Source of the DNA: Micromonospora arborensis
GTDB lineage: Bacteria; Actinomycetota; Actinomycetes; Mycobacteriales; Micromonosporaceae
Direction: 5' to 3'
NCBI RefSeq assembly: GCF_003205615.1
Contig: NZ_PYBV01000018.1
Coordinates: forward strand, 58,623 to 122,622
Length of the DNA: 64,000 nucleotides
The translations under genes were made by a program, and so were the position numbers. Shown here one piece after another: positions 15,843-23,421 of this stretch (position 1 is the stretch's first letter; each line of letters opens with the position of its first letter). The notes beneath the pieces were generated by a model that saw only the letters and a list, made by a program, of their open reading frames with translations, was not told where the DNA came from and searched no databases.

Positions 15843-17186
15843 TCAGGGCAACCAGTCCGGTCGCAGCGGGTAGCCGCTCACACCGTCCGGGCCGTTGTGG
15901 GTGGCCAACACCTGGTGCAGCTGGATGCCGTTTCGCTCGAACGCCATCCGCGACCCGGCCATGTACAACCCCCACACCCGGGCGGTGCCCGCGCCCACCT
16001 CCGAGACGCAGTAGTCCCAGTGCTCCACGAGGTTGCGACACCAGGCGGCCAGCGTCAGCGCGTAGTGCTGGCGCAGATTCTCCTCGTGGTGCACCTCCAG
16101 CCCGGCGTCGTGGATCTCACTGATCAGCCGGCCCGGGCCGGCCAACTCCCCGTCCGGGAAGACGTACCGGTCGATGAACGCGCCGGAGCGGTGCGGCGCC
16201 CGATTGTCCGCGCGGGTGATGCAGTGGTTGAGCAGCCGACCCCCCGCGCGCAGCCGGTGCCGCAGCGCCCCGAAATAGGTCGGGTAGTTGCGCACCCCGA
16301 TGTGCTCGGTCAAGCCGATCGAGGAGATGGCGTCGAACTGCTCCACCGGCGCGTCCCGGTAGTCCATGTGCCGCACCTCGGCCAGCCCGGTCAGCCCCTC
16401 CCGCTCGATCGCCGCCTGCGCCCATTCGGCCTGCGCCTTCGACAGGGTCACCCCGAGCGCCTTCACGCCGTACTCGCGGGCGGCGTGCCGGACCATGCCG
16501 CCCCAGCCGCAGCCCACATCCAGCAGCCGCATCCCCTTCTTGAGGGCCAGCTTGCCGGCGACCAGGTCGTACTTCGCGGCCTGGGCCTGCTCCAACGTGT
16601 CGTCCGGAGACCGGAAAACCGCGCAGGTGTACGTCATCGACGGGCCGAGCACCTTCTCGTAGAAGGCGTTCGAGACGTCGTAGTGGTGCGAGATCGCCGT
16701 GCTGTCGCGGACCCTCGAGTGCCGCAGCCCGTTCATCACCCGCTTCCACCGCGGCTGAGCCTCCTGCGGAGGTGCCGGCGGCGGCATCAGCCGCTCCCAG
16801 CCCAGCCCACGGACCAGCGCCAGCCCCTCGGCCAGCGACGGTGGGCGCAACCGCAACTCCTCCTTGAGCACCCGCAACGCCTCGTACGGGTCGCCCGGGT
16901 GCACCCCCTGCAACGCCAGGTCGCCACTGACGTAGGCCCGGGCCATGCCCAGGTCGCCCGGGGCGGTGAGCAGGTACGAAAGCCCCCGCTCGGAACGGAT
17001 CGCCAGGGTGATGCCGGCGTCGGACGGGCCGACGGCGCTGCCGTCGTACCCGGTGATCCGCACCGGCAACGGCCCCGTGGTGACCGCGCGGACGACATCC
17101 GCCACGGTCGGACCCGTGTGCCGGCCCCCCGCCGGCGGAGTGGCGGGGACGCTCGCCGCCCCCTGGTCTCGGTCGGTCAGGCTCAT
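15843..17186 (-). CDS. tmsB: SAM-dependent fatty-acyl methyltransferase (cyclopropane synthase family), probable TmsB
   Basis: Cyclopropane-fatty-acyl-phospholipid synthase family enzyme of 447 residues. The N-terminal ~150 residues form the lipid-binding region (YLLTAPGDLGMARAYVSGDL), then FYEKVLGPSMTYTCAVF, the SAM motif LLDVGCGWGGMVRHAA, and SSIGLTEHIG. It overlaps the FAD-binding gene upstream by ATGA, so the pair is co-translated. In mycobacteria and corynebacteria this pair (TmsB/BfaB with TmsA/BfaA) methylates C10 of oleoyl lipids to a 10-methylene, which is then reduced to 10-methylstearate. That pathway assignment rests on gene pairing; a plain cyclopropane synthase is the alternative. 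The frame extends to 17762 but that part lies antisense within the partner gene. Confidence 0.85.
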   Translation of the reverse strand: MSLTDRDQGAASVPATPPAGGRHTGPTVADVVRAVTTGPLPVRITGYDGSAVGPSDAGITLAIRSERGLSYLLTAPGDLGMARAYVSGDLALQGVHPGDPYEALRVLKEELRLRPPSLAEGLALVRGLGWERLMPPPAPPQEAQPRWKRVMNGLRHSRVRDSTAISHHYDVSNAFYEKVLGPSMTYTCAVFRSPDDTLEQAQAAKYDLVAGKLALKKGMRLLDVGCGWGGMVRHAAREYGVKALGVTLSKAQAEWAQAAIEREGLTGLAEVRHMDYRDAPVEQFDAISSIGLTEHIGVRNYPTYFGALRHRLRAGGRLLNHCITRADNRAPHRSGAFIDRYVFPDGELAGPGRLISEIHDAGLEVHHEENLRQHYALTLAAWCRNLVEHWDYCVSEVGAGTARVWGLYMAGSRMAFERNGIQLHQVLATHNGPDGVSGYPLRPDWLP

Positions 17187-18580
17187 GCTCGTGCTACCGC
17201 CTTTTCGTACAGTCCCGTCAGCCGGTGGTCCGGGTCGTAGCGGTCTTTCACCGCGCGCCACGTGTCGCCGCCGTACAGGCGATCGAAGGCGTCCCGGTCG
17301 TAGTACGCGTCGGAGTAGAGCGACTTGTGCCCGCCCGACTCCGACACCCTGCGTTCGATCGTGCGGTTGACGTCGCCGTCGGCGGCGCCCGGCGCGATCG
17401 GCACGCTCCCCCAGAACCCAATGTTGACGTAGTCCTGCCCCGGCCGGAGGGGATACAGCGGCCAAGACCGCGCCGAACCGGCACCCGCCGGCTCGCGCAG
17501 ACGCAACGGACACAACCACACCGGGTTCATCCCCACCTCGCTGGCGAACCAGCGAAGGAAGTCGGCCGTCTGGTCCAGCGGGATCTCCACGTCCTGCACG
17601 ACCCGCTCCCGGGCCGGCTGCCCCCGCAGCCGGTCGATCCGGGCCGCCACCTGATGCCGGTGTTCCAGGCGGACCAGCCGGTGGTAGAAGTCGCTGCGGC
17701 GGTAACGCGCCGGCCAGAGCCTGCGCACGACCGGGTGCTGCGCGCCGAACGCCGCCGAGCACCAGAACCAGTCGGTGTCCCAGCGCCAGAGATAGTCGTA
17801 CGCGGTGAGCACGTCCCGGGTGCGCTGGCGCAGCGACCGGTAGTAGATCCCCTGACCGGTGTAGTCGCTGGGCGGGTCGGCCGTGTCGGTGAACGTGGCG
17901 AACACCAGGTACGCCTCGCCGGGGCTGAACATCACCCCGTCCATCGCGTCGACCGGCACGCCGGCCCAGGACCGGGTGGCGCTGACCTCGGCGATGGCGT
18001 CGGTGAGCGCCTCCAGTCGGGTGAACCGGACGTTGCGCAACGCCACGTACCGGCCGACCGGTTGCAGCTCGATGCGTAACCGGGTGGCGTAACCGAGGCT
18101 GCCCAGCGAGTTGGGGAACGCGGTGAACAGGTCGGCGTGGTCACCGTCGGGGCGGGCGGTCACGATCTCGCCCGAGCCGGTGAGGATGTCCAGCTCCCGC
18201 ACCGACTCGTGGGGCAGGCCGTTGCGGAACGAGGTCGACTCGATCCCGAGGCCGGTGACCGCGCCACCCAGGGTGATGGTGCGCAGCTGCGGCACCACCA
18301 GGGGCATCAGCCCGTGCGGCAGCGTCGCGTCGACCAGGTCCTCGTAGGTGCACATGCCCTGCACGTCGGCGGTGCGCCCGGACGGATCGACCGACAGCAC
18401 GCCGTTCAGGCCACTCACGTCGAGCCCCGGAGTCCGGGGAGCGGACCGGGGGCGGAACAGGTTGGAGGTGCGTTTGGCCAGCCGGACAGGCTCGCCCGTG
18501 GGCACCGCGGCGTACGACCGTCGCAGCGTGTCCACCGCTTGATCATGGTCATTGGGGTGATCCACACGCTCAGCGCGCAT
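17183..18580 (-). CDS. tmsA: FAD-binding oxidoreductase, probable 10-methylene reductase TmsA
   Basis: FAD-linked oxidase-fold protein of 465 residues (DltE/PCMH type). The FAD domain shows LNGVLSVDPSGRTADVQGMCTYEDLV, LPHGLMPLVVPQLRTITLGGAVTGLGIES, and FRNGLPHESVRELDILTG. The C-terminal part is an aromatic-rich cap ending in RYDPDHRLTGLYEKAV. In the 10-methyl fatty acid pathway this reductase converts the 10-methylene intermediate made by TmsB. Start ATG 18580 has AAGGTG upstream. It is the first gene of the operon, divergent from the YbaK gene with 93 bp between them. No third gene of the Corynebacteriales tms operon (tmsC) is present. Confidence 0.8.
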   Translation of the reverse strand: MRAERVDHPNDHDQAVDTLRRSYAAVPTGEPVRLAKRTSNLFRPRSAPRTPGLDVSGLNGVLSVDPSGRTADVQGMCTYEDLVDATLPHGLMPLVVPQLRTITLGGAVTGLGIESTSFRNGLPHESVRELDILTGSGEIVTARPDGDHADLFTAFPNSLGSLGYATRLRIELQPVGRYVALRNVRFTRLEALTDAIAEVSATRSWAGVPVDAMDGVMFSPGEAYLVFATFTDTADPPSDYTGQGIYYRSLRQRTRDVLTAYDYLWRWDTDWFWCSAAFGAQHPVVRRLWPARYRRSDFYHRLVRLEHRHQVAARIDRLRGQPARERVVQDVEIPLDQTADFLRWFASEVGMNPVWLCPLRLREPAGAGSARSWPLYPLRPGQDYVNIGFWGSVPIAPGAADGDVNRTIERRVSESGGHKSLYSDAYYDRDAFDRLYGGDTWRAVKDRYDPDHRLTGLYEKAVARA

Positions 18581-18673
18581 GTGATCACCTTACGCTCGTA
18601 CTCGGGAAACCGTGGGATGTCGGCGGCGGGAGTTTCCCGTCCGGCGACAGGCGCGGCGGTTACCGTGACGGGC

Positions 18674-19144
18674 ATGCCATCGCCCGCGATCACCGCCCTG
18701 GACGCCGCCGGACTGACGTATCGGCTGGTCAGCCATGGTGCGGTCGACAGCCTCGCGGAGGCCGCCGCAGTTCGGGGTGTGGCCGTCCCCGACGTGGTCA
18801 AGACGATCGTGGTCCGCCAGAGTGGAAATCATCACCTCTTCGTGCTCACCCCCGGCGACCGGGTGATCTCCTGGCCCAAGCTGCGCACCCTGCTCGGCGT
18901 GCACCGACTCTCCATGCCGGACGCGGCGGGCGCCCTGGCCGCCACCGGCTACGAGCGCGGCACCATCACCCCGTTCGGCGCGAGCACGGCCTGGCCGGTG
19001 ATCGCCGACGAGCGACTGCGCGGCCGGGAGATCACCCTGGGTGCCGGTGAACGCGGCCTCGCCGTCGCGGTCGACGCCGACGCCGCGATTGCCGCCCTCG
19101 ACGCCACCGTGGCCGACGTGACCGACCCGCAACCCACCCGCTGA
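18674..19144 (+). CDS. YbaK/ProX-type aminoacyl-tRNA deacylase
   Basis: Predicted trans-editing enzyme that hydrolyses mischarged aminoacyl-tRNA, 156 residues, the length of the free-standing YbaK fold. Seen: TYRLVSHGAVDSLAEAAAVRGVAVPDVVKTIVVR (here in two pieces: the start strand-helix and the conserved Lys in VVKTIVVR), FVLTPGDRVISWPKLRTLLG, and the closing GYERGTITPFGASTAWPVIAD. The ATG at 18674 lacks a Shine-Dalgarno but TACCGT at 18661-18666 ends 7 nt before it, which fits a leaderless mRNA. The tRNA specificity (Pro, Cys, Ser) cannot be told from sequence alone. Confidence 0.85.
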   Translation: MPSPAITALDAAGLTYRLVSHGAVDSLAEAAAVRGVAVPDVVKTIVVRQSGNHHLFVLTPGDRVISWPKLRTLLGVHRLSMPDAAGALAATGYERGTITPFGASTAWPVIADERLRGREITLGAGERGLAVAVDADAAIAALDATVADVTDPQPTR

Positions 19145-19213
19145 GCGGCAGCACCAACCACCCCGCGCGCACCGGCTGGCTCCGGCGCGACGTCGTGGGT
19201 GAGGATGGCGCGT

Positions 19214-19921
19214 ATGTCCGCGCCCGAGGAACGCCCCGACCCCGCCGGCACCGTCTACGGCGGTCGACAGGCACCCCGCCCCGGCTTGCTGGCCGACCCG
19301 CTGCTGCGGGTGGCGCTGGCGGTCGGGGTCGTCGGCGTACTCCTGGGGGTGGTCTTCGCCACCGGACTGTTCGACGGCGACAACGAGCCGGCCGTACCGG
19401 CGGCGGTCGGCACGCCGTCCACCGCGACGGAGACCACCGGCCCGGCGGCCGAGCCGAGCGCCTCGGCCGAGCCGTCGCCGACCCCGTCGGCCACCACCGC
19501 GAGCGCGCCGACCACCGGACCCCGCGTGCTCAAGGCCATCTCGGGGCTCTGCCTGGGGCTCGACGGCGACGGCGAGAAAGCCGAGGCCGAGTTGGCCGTG
19601 TGCACCGGCACCCCGGAGCAGCAGTGGGTGGTCAACCCGATCACCGCGGACGCGGTGACGTTGACCAACGCCGCGCACGGGCAGTGCCTCGACGTCGAGG
19701 GTGGCAGCGGCGACGACGGCGCACGGTTGCAGCAGTTCCCCTGCCACGGTGAGGCCAACCAGCAGTGGCGGCTGAGCCCCACCGGAAGCGGCCCGGTGCT
19801 GCTGGTCGCGGTGCACAGCGGCAAGTGTGGGCAGGCCGACGACGACGGCGACGAGGCCGACGACGAGGTTCGGCAGCGACCCTGCGACGGGCGGCCGGCC
19901 CAGCAGTGGACCCTGGGCTGA
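19214..19921 (+). CDS. membrane-anchored ricin-type beta-trefoil lectin protein
   Basis: Protein of 235 residues in three parts: a short cytoplasmic N-terminus, one transmembrane segment (about 30-52, VALAVGVVGVLLGVVFATGLF), a Thr/Ala/Pro/Ser-rich extracellular linker (60-100), and a C-terminal beta-trefoil with QQW motifs in each repeat (EQQWVV, NQQWRL, AQQWTL) and the paired Cys of GLCLGL, GQCLDV, GKCGQA. It lacks an enzymatic domain, so a carbohydrate-binding role at the surface is inferred. Start ATG 19214 has GAGGA 8 nt upstream; GTG 19199 and ATG 19205 are less favoured. Confidence 0.8.
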   Translation: MSAPEERPDPAGTVYGGRQAPRPGLLADPLLRVALAVGVVGVLLGVVFATGLFDGDNEPAVPAAVGTPSTATETTGPAAEPSASAEPSPTPSATTASAPTTGPRVLKAISGLCLGLDGDGEKAEAELAVCTGTPEQQWVVNPITADAVTLTNAAHGQCLDVEGGSGDDGARLQQFPCHGEANQQWRLSPTGSGPVLLVAVHSGKCGQADDDGDEADDEVRQRPCDGRPAQQWTLG

Positions 19922-19940
19922 CCGTCCGACCCGGGCCGTC

Positions 19941-21296
19941 TCAGCCCTGGAACCTCCAGGCCCTGGGTGCGGTCGCGGCGGCCAGCACGGCCTCCGGCAC
20001 CGGTTGGCCCGGGCACCGGCGCAGCAGCAACGACAGCCCGGCGGCGCCGATCGACAGCGTGCCGGCCACGTACCAGGCCATCGCGTAGTCGCCGAGCCGG
20101 TCCCGGACCAGCCCCGCGCCGGTCGCGGCGACCGCCGCACCGAACTGGTGGGCGGCGAACACCCAGCCGAACACCACCGCCCCGGCACCACCGAAGTACT
20201 CCCGGCACAGCGCCACCGTCGGCGGCACGGTCGCCACCCAGTCCAGGCCGTAGAAGATGATGAACACCAGCATGCTCGGCTCGGCGGTGCCGGAGAACAG
20301 GCTCGGTAGCACCAGCAGGGACGCCCCCCGCAGCGCGTAGTACAGGCCGAGAAGCAACCGGCTGTCCACCCGGTCGGTGAGCCAGCCGGAGGCGATGGTC
20401 CCGACGATGTCGAAGAGTCCCACCAGGGCGAGCAGCCCGGCCGCGGTCGTCTCGGGCATGCCGTGGTCGTGCGCGGCCGGCACGAAGTGCGTACCGACCA
20501 GGCCGTTGGTGGTCGCTCCGCAGATCGCGAACCCGCCGGCCAGCAGCCAGAAGGGTCGGGTCCGGGCCGCGGCCGCCAGCGCGCCCAGCGCCCGGGTCGC
20601 CGCGCCACCGGTCGCCGGGGGCGCCGCGACGACCTCGGTCGCGCCGTAGGCGGGCAGGCCGAGATCCGCCGGGTGCTCGCGCAGCAACCACACCACCAGG
20701 GGTACGACCGCCAGCGCGGCTCCGGCCACGACGAGTGCCGCGGTACGCCAACCGTGGTCGCGTACGAGGATGGCGATCAGCGGCAGGAACACCAGTTGTC
20801 CGGCCGCCCCGCCGGCGGTCAGCACTCCGGTGACCAGGCCCCTTCGGCGTACGAACCAGCGCCCGGTGATGGTGGCCACGAACGCCAGCGCCATCGAGCC
20901 GGTGCCCAGCCCGACCAGCACACCCCAGCAGAGCAGCAGTTGCCAGCTGGCGCTCATGAAGACGGTCAGCCCGCTGCCCGCGGCGACCAGCACCAGCGCC
21001 ACCGAGACCACCCGGCGGATGCCGAACCGGTCCATCAGGGCGGCCGCGAACGGCGCGGTGATCCCGTAGAGCAGCAGGTTGACCGACACGGCTGCGGAGA
21101 TGGTGGCCAGCGGCCAGCCGAACTCCTCGTGCAACGGGTGCAGCAGCACCGACGGCGTGGCGCGGAAGCCGGCCGCGCCGACCAGCGCCACGAAGGCGAC
21201 GGCGGCGACCAGCCAGGCGGGGTGTAGACGGCGATTCTTGGTCACCGGAACAGTCTGGGCGGTGCCGTGCACCGCGACGAGTGGCCGGAAAGCCAT
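19941..21296 (-). CDS. major facilitator superfamily transporter
   Basis: Twelve predicted transmembrane segments and a central cytoplasmic loop. The MFS signature in loop 2-3 appears as AALMDRFGIRRVV, and its second-half counterpart as GWLTDRVDSRLLL. The pattern, with a wide loop after TM6 (HPADLGLPAYGATEV), is that of the monocarboxylate/oxalate-formate-type MFS exporters of actinobacteria. Substrate unknown. The start is uncertain: ATG 21296 is chosen because the divergent AraC gene begins at 21316 and its promoter must fit between; a GTG at 21245 just before the first transmembrane helix is also possible. Confidence 0.85.
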   Translation of the reverse strand: MAFRPLVAVHGTAQTVPVTKNRRLHPAWLVAAVAFVALVGAAGFRATPSVLLHPLHEEFGWPLATISAAVSVNLLLYGITAPFAAALMDRFGIRRVVSVALVLVAAGSGLTVFMSASWQLLLCWGVLVGLGTGSMALAFVATITGRWFVRRRGLVTGVLTAGGAAGQLVFLPLIAILVRDHGWRTAALVVAGAALAVVPLVVWLLREHPADLGLPAYGATEVVAAPPATGGAATRALGALAAAARTRPFWLLAGGFAICGATTNGLVGTHFVPAAHDHGMPETTAAGLLALVGLFDIVGTIASGWLTDRVDSRLLLGLYYALRGASLLVLPSLFSGTAEPSMLVFIIFYGLDWVATVPPTVALCREYFGGAGAVVFGWVFAAHQFGAAVAATGAGLVRDRLGDYAMAWYVAGTLSIGAAGLSLLLRRCPGQPVPEAVLAAATAPRAWRFQG

Positions 21297-21315
21297 CGTG
21301 CGCAATAATCGGGCC

Positions 21316-22305
21316 ATGACTGTTCGCCCGCACCGGATCGCCGTACTCGCCCTGGACCAGGTGGTCGGCCTGGACCTCGGCACCCCGTCCCAGGTCTTCA
21401 CCACCGCCCGGGCCGCCGACGACACACACCTCTATGACGTACGGGTCTGCACCCCGGGCGGGCGGCCGGTTCGCAGCACCGCCGGGTTCCAGGTGCTCCC
21501 CGACCACGGTCTGGAACTGCTCGACACCGCCGACACGGTGATCGTCCCCGGCATCCACGCCGGTGGCGCGTTGACCTCGGGCACCCTGGAGCCGGAGGTG
21601 GCCTCGGCGCTACGGGCGGCTCACCAGCGGGGTGCGCGGATCATGTCGATCTGCACCGGGGCGTTCGTGCTGGCCGCCGCCGGGCTGCTCGATGGACGTC
21701 GGGCGACCACCCACTGGGCGTTCACCGAGCAGTTCCGTCGCCTGTACGACCGGGTGGACCTCGACCCGGGCGTGCTCTTCATCGCCGACGACCGGGTGCT
21801 CACCTCGGCCGGAGTCGCCGCCGGCATCGACCTCTGCCTGCACGTCATCCGCCTCGACCACGGCAGCGAGGTGGCCAACCGGGCGGCCCGCCGCTGCGTG
21901 ATGCCACCGTGGCGGGACGGCGGCCAGGCGCAGTACATCGAGCGGCCGGTGCCGAAGGCCACCGACACCAGCACCGCGGGCGCCCGGGAGTGGGCCCGGC
22001 GGCGGCTGCACAAGCCGATCGCCCTGCGCGACCTCGCCGAGCAGGCGCGGATGAGCGTGCGCACCTTCACTCGGCGCTTCCGATCGGAGACCGGCCTGAG
22101 CCCGGCGCAGTGGCTGCTGCAACAGCGCACCGACCACGCACGGCTGCTGCTGGAGACGACCGACCTCACCGTCGACCAGATCGCCCACCGCACTGGTTTC
22201 GGCACCACCGCCGCCCTGCGCCAGCAACTCCACCAGCGCATCGGCGTCGCCCCGTCGGCCTACCGCCGCACCTTCCACCCCCGCCCGGAGCTGATCGACA
22301 CCTGA
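21316..22305 (+). CDS. GlxA/FtrA-type AraC regulator with DJ-1/PfpI domain
   Basis: Transcription factor of 329 residues: an N-terminal DJ-1/PfpI-like domain (about 5-180; VLALDQVVGLDLGTPSQVF, VIVPGIHAGG, and the nucleophile-elbow motif ARIMSICTGAFVLAAAGLL with Cys) and a C-terminal AraC-type double HTH (about 225-325; ALRDLAEQARMSVRTFTRRF, SPAQWLLQQR, VDQIAHRTGFGTTAALRQQ). It probably controls the divergent MFS gene. The ATG has no Shine-Dalgarno, but AATAAT (21304-21309) ends 6 nt before it, consistent with leaderless expression. The effector is unknown. Confidence 0.9.
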   Translation: MTVRPHRIAVLALDQVVGLDLGTPSQVFTTARAADDTHLYDVRVCTPGGRPVRSTAGFQVLPDHGLELLDTADTVIVPGIHAGGALTSGTLEPEVASALRAAHQRGARIMSICTGAFVLAAAGLLDGRRATTHWAFTEQFRRLYDRVDLDPGVLFIADDRVLTSAGVAAGIDLCLHVIRLDHGSEVANRAARRCVMPPWRDGGQAQYIERPVPKATDTSTAGAREWARRRLHKPIALRDLAEQARMSVRTFTRRFRSETGLSPAQWLLQQRTDHARLLLETTDLTVDQIAHRTGFGTTAALRQQLHQRIGVAPSAYRRTFHPRPELIDT

Positions 22306-22385
22306 TCCACCACCCGGGGTCGGACCCTTCCTTCCCACCACCCCCGACCACCGCGCAGCCGCCGCCAAGCCGCGAAGCCAGGCCG

Positions 22386-22735
22386 TCTTGACCGCCCGCC
22401 ACCCGCCGCCACCCGGCCGCCTTGACCGCCCGCCACCCGCCGCCACCCGGCCGCCCGGCCGCCTTGACCGGCCGCACACCGCAGGACGGCCCACCGCAGG
22501 ACCGCCCGCCGCCCAGCCGCCCAGCGCAGGACCGGCCGCCGCCCAGCCGCCCAGCGCAGGACCGGCCGCCGCCCAGCCGCCCATCGCAGGACCGGCCGCC
22601 ACAGGACCGGCCGCCACAGGACCGGCCACTGCAGGACCGGCCACTGCAGGACCGCCCGGCCGGCCACCGCCCGGCCGGCCGCCGCAGGACCGGCCGCCGC
22701 AGGACCGGCCGCCGCAGGGCCGCCCGCCCGCCGGC
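22386..22735. repeat. tandem-repeat tract (34-, 30- and 15-bp units)
   Basis: The tract follows the AraC gene. First comes a 34-bp unit repeated about 2.5 times (from 22386, CTTGACCGCCCGCCACCC...). Then three copies of a 30-bp unit in exact phase at 22501, 22531 and 22561, and then 15-bp units (ACCGGCCGCCACAGG, ACCGGCCACTGCAGG) at 22591-22650 and 22686-22715. All units are multiples of 15 or nearly so, and both strands are open in several frames, giving Pro- or Gly-rich shadows. I see no start site or fold that would make it a gene. Confidence 0.8.
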
Positions 22736-22784
22736 CCCCGGCACCAGCATGGGAGACGCGACAGCGCCTCGGAGGCATCACTGC

Positions 22785-22838
22785 GATGAGCGATATACCT
22801 GTGCGTCATATTTATGACTCAGAGGTATACCGCTCATC
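22785..22838. promoter_or_regulatory. 54-bp inverted repeat (26-bp arms, 23 of 26 identical)
   Basis: From a 2-nt centre at 22811-22812 the sequence reads outward on both strands as TATGAC, a 4-nt variable stretch, then AGGTATA, Y, CGCTCATC. The two arms differ at only three positions. A degenerate version lies at 8536-8589, in the same spacing. It may be an operator for a dimeric or tetrameric regulator, or the core of a small palindromic mobile element. No gene start is obviously served: the next real gene (DinB) starts at 23392 facing toward it. Confidence 0.7.
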
Positions 22839-22927
22839 AGGGCGGCATGCCCGAGAACCTCGCCACGTCGGGCGGCGACCCGGACCGAACCGCTCAGCCA
22901 TCGAGCCCGCTCAGCCATCGAGCCCGC

Positions 22928-23392
22928 TCAGGAGCGGAGGAGACGGAGCTGCGCCTGGTGCTTGGGCAGGTGGACCCGGGTGTGCAGGTCGAGCGTTCGG
23001 GACCAGGGCAGCGGCTCGTCGACGATCAGGTCGAAGCCCTCCCGCAGGTGGGTCTCGACCGGGGTCTCGGCAGCCAGGCCGAGCTGGTCGACCAGCCCGC
23101 ACAGACGGTCGCTGGTCCCGTGCAGCAGAGCGGTCAGGCCACGCAGACCGCCCTGCTCGGCGGCGAGCGCGTCGAGCTGTGGGCGGTGCATGTCCTCCTC
23201 CAACTCGTAGTAGGCGAACGGCGAACCGGCCAGCAGCGCCTCGGTGGCCTGGATCATCAACTCGTCGTTGGCGACCAGATGTGCGACGACCTGCTCGGCA
23301 CTGAGCTGCCCCTCCGGAGCCGGACCGAACCCGCCCGCGTCGACCTCCGCGAGCAGCACGCCGTACGCCCGCCGCAATCCCCCGCTCTCCAC
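22928..23392 (-). CDS. DinB/mycothiol-dependent-type four-helix protein
   Basis: Small cytosolic protein of 154 residues with a DinB/YfiT-like pattern: SAEQVVAHLVANDELMIQATEAL in helix 1-2 with the conserved His, a long middle helix, and HTRVHLPKHQAQLRLL at the C-terminal helix with the second His region. Members of this superfamily bind a divalent metal through three His and many act as thiol-dependent transferases or isomerases. The exact activity cannot be given. Start GTG 23392 sits directly behind GGGAGGC, a tight spacing, so an internal start is possible. It faces away from the vWA gene upstream only by 29 bp, and may be part of its transcript. Confidence 0.65.
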   Translation of the reverse strand: MESGGLRRAYGVLLAEVDAGGFGPAPEGQLSAEQVVAHLVANDELMIQATEALLAGSPFAYYELEEDMHRPQLDALAAEQGGLRGLTALLHGTSDRLCGLVDQLGLAAETPVETHLREGFDLIVDEPLPWSRTLDLHTRVHLPKHQAQLRLLRS

Positions 23393-23421
23393 GCCTCCCA
23401 GTCAACCGCGCCCGCGGCGGA

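Noticed and set aside
17187-17762. N-terminal extension of the methyltransferase to 17762
   Set aside because: It would lie antisense within tmsA; the ATG at 17186 forms the usual ATGA overlap and matches family length.
22386-22735. CRISPR array
   Set aside because: Repeats are contiguous without unique spacers, units differ in length, and no cas genes are near.
21610-22809. Gly/Arg/Ala-repeat protein on the minus strand across the repeat tract and AraC gene
   Set aside because: It is antisense to the AraC regulator and only reflects the 15/30-bp repeats. The start region (ATGACGCAC) belongs to the 54-bp inverted repeat.
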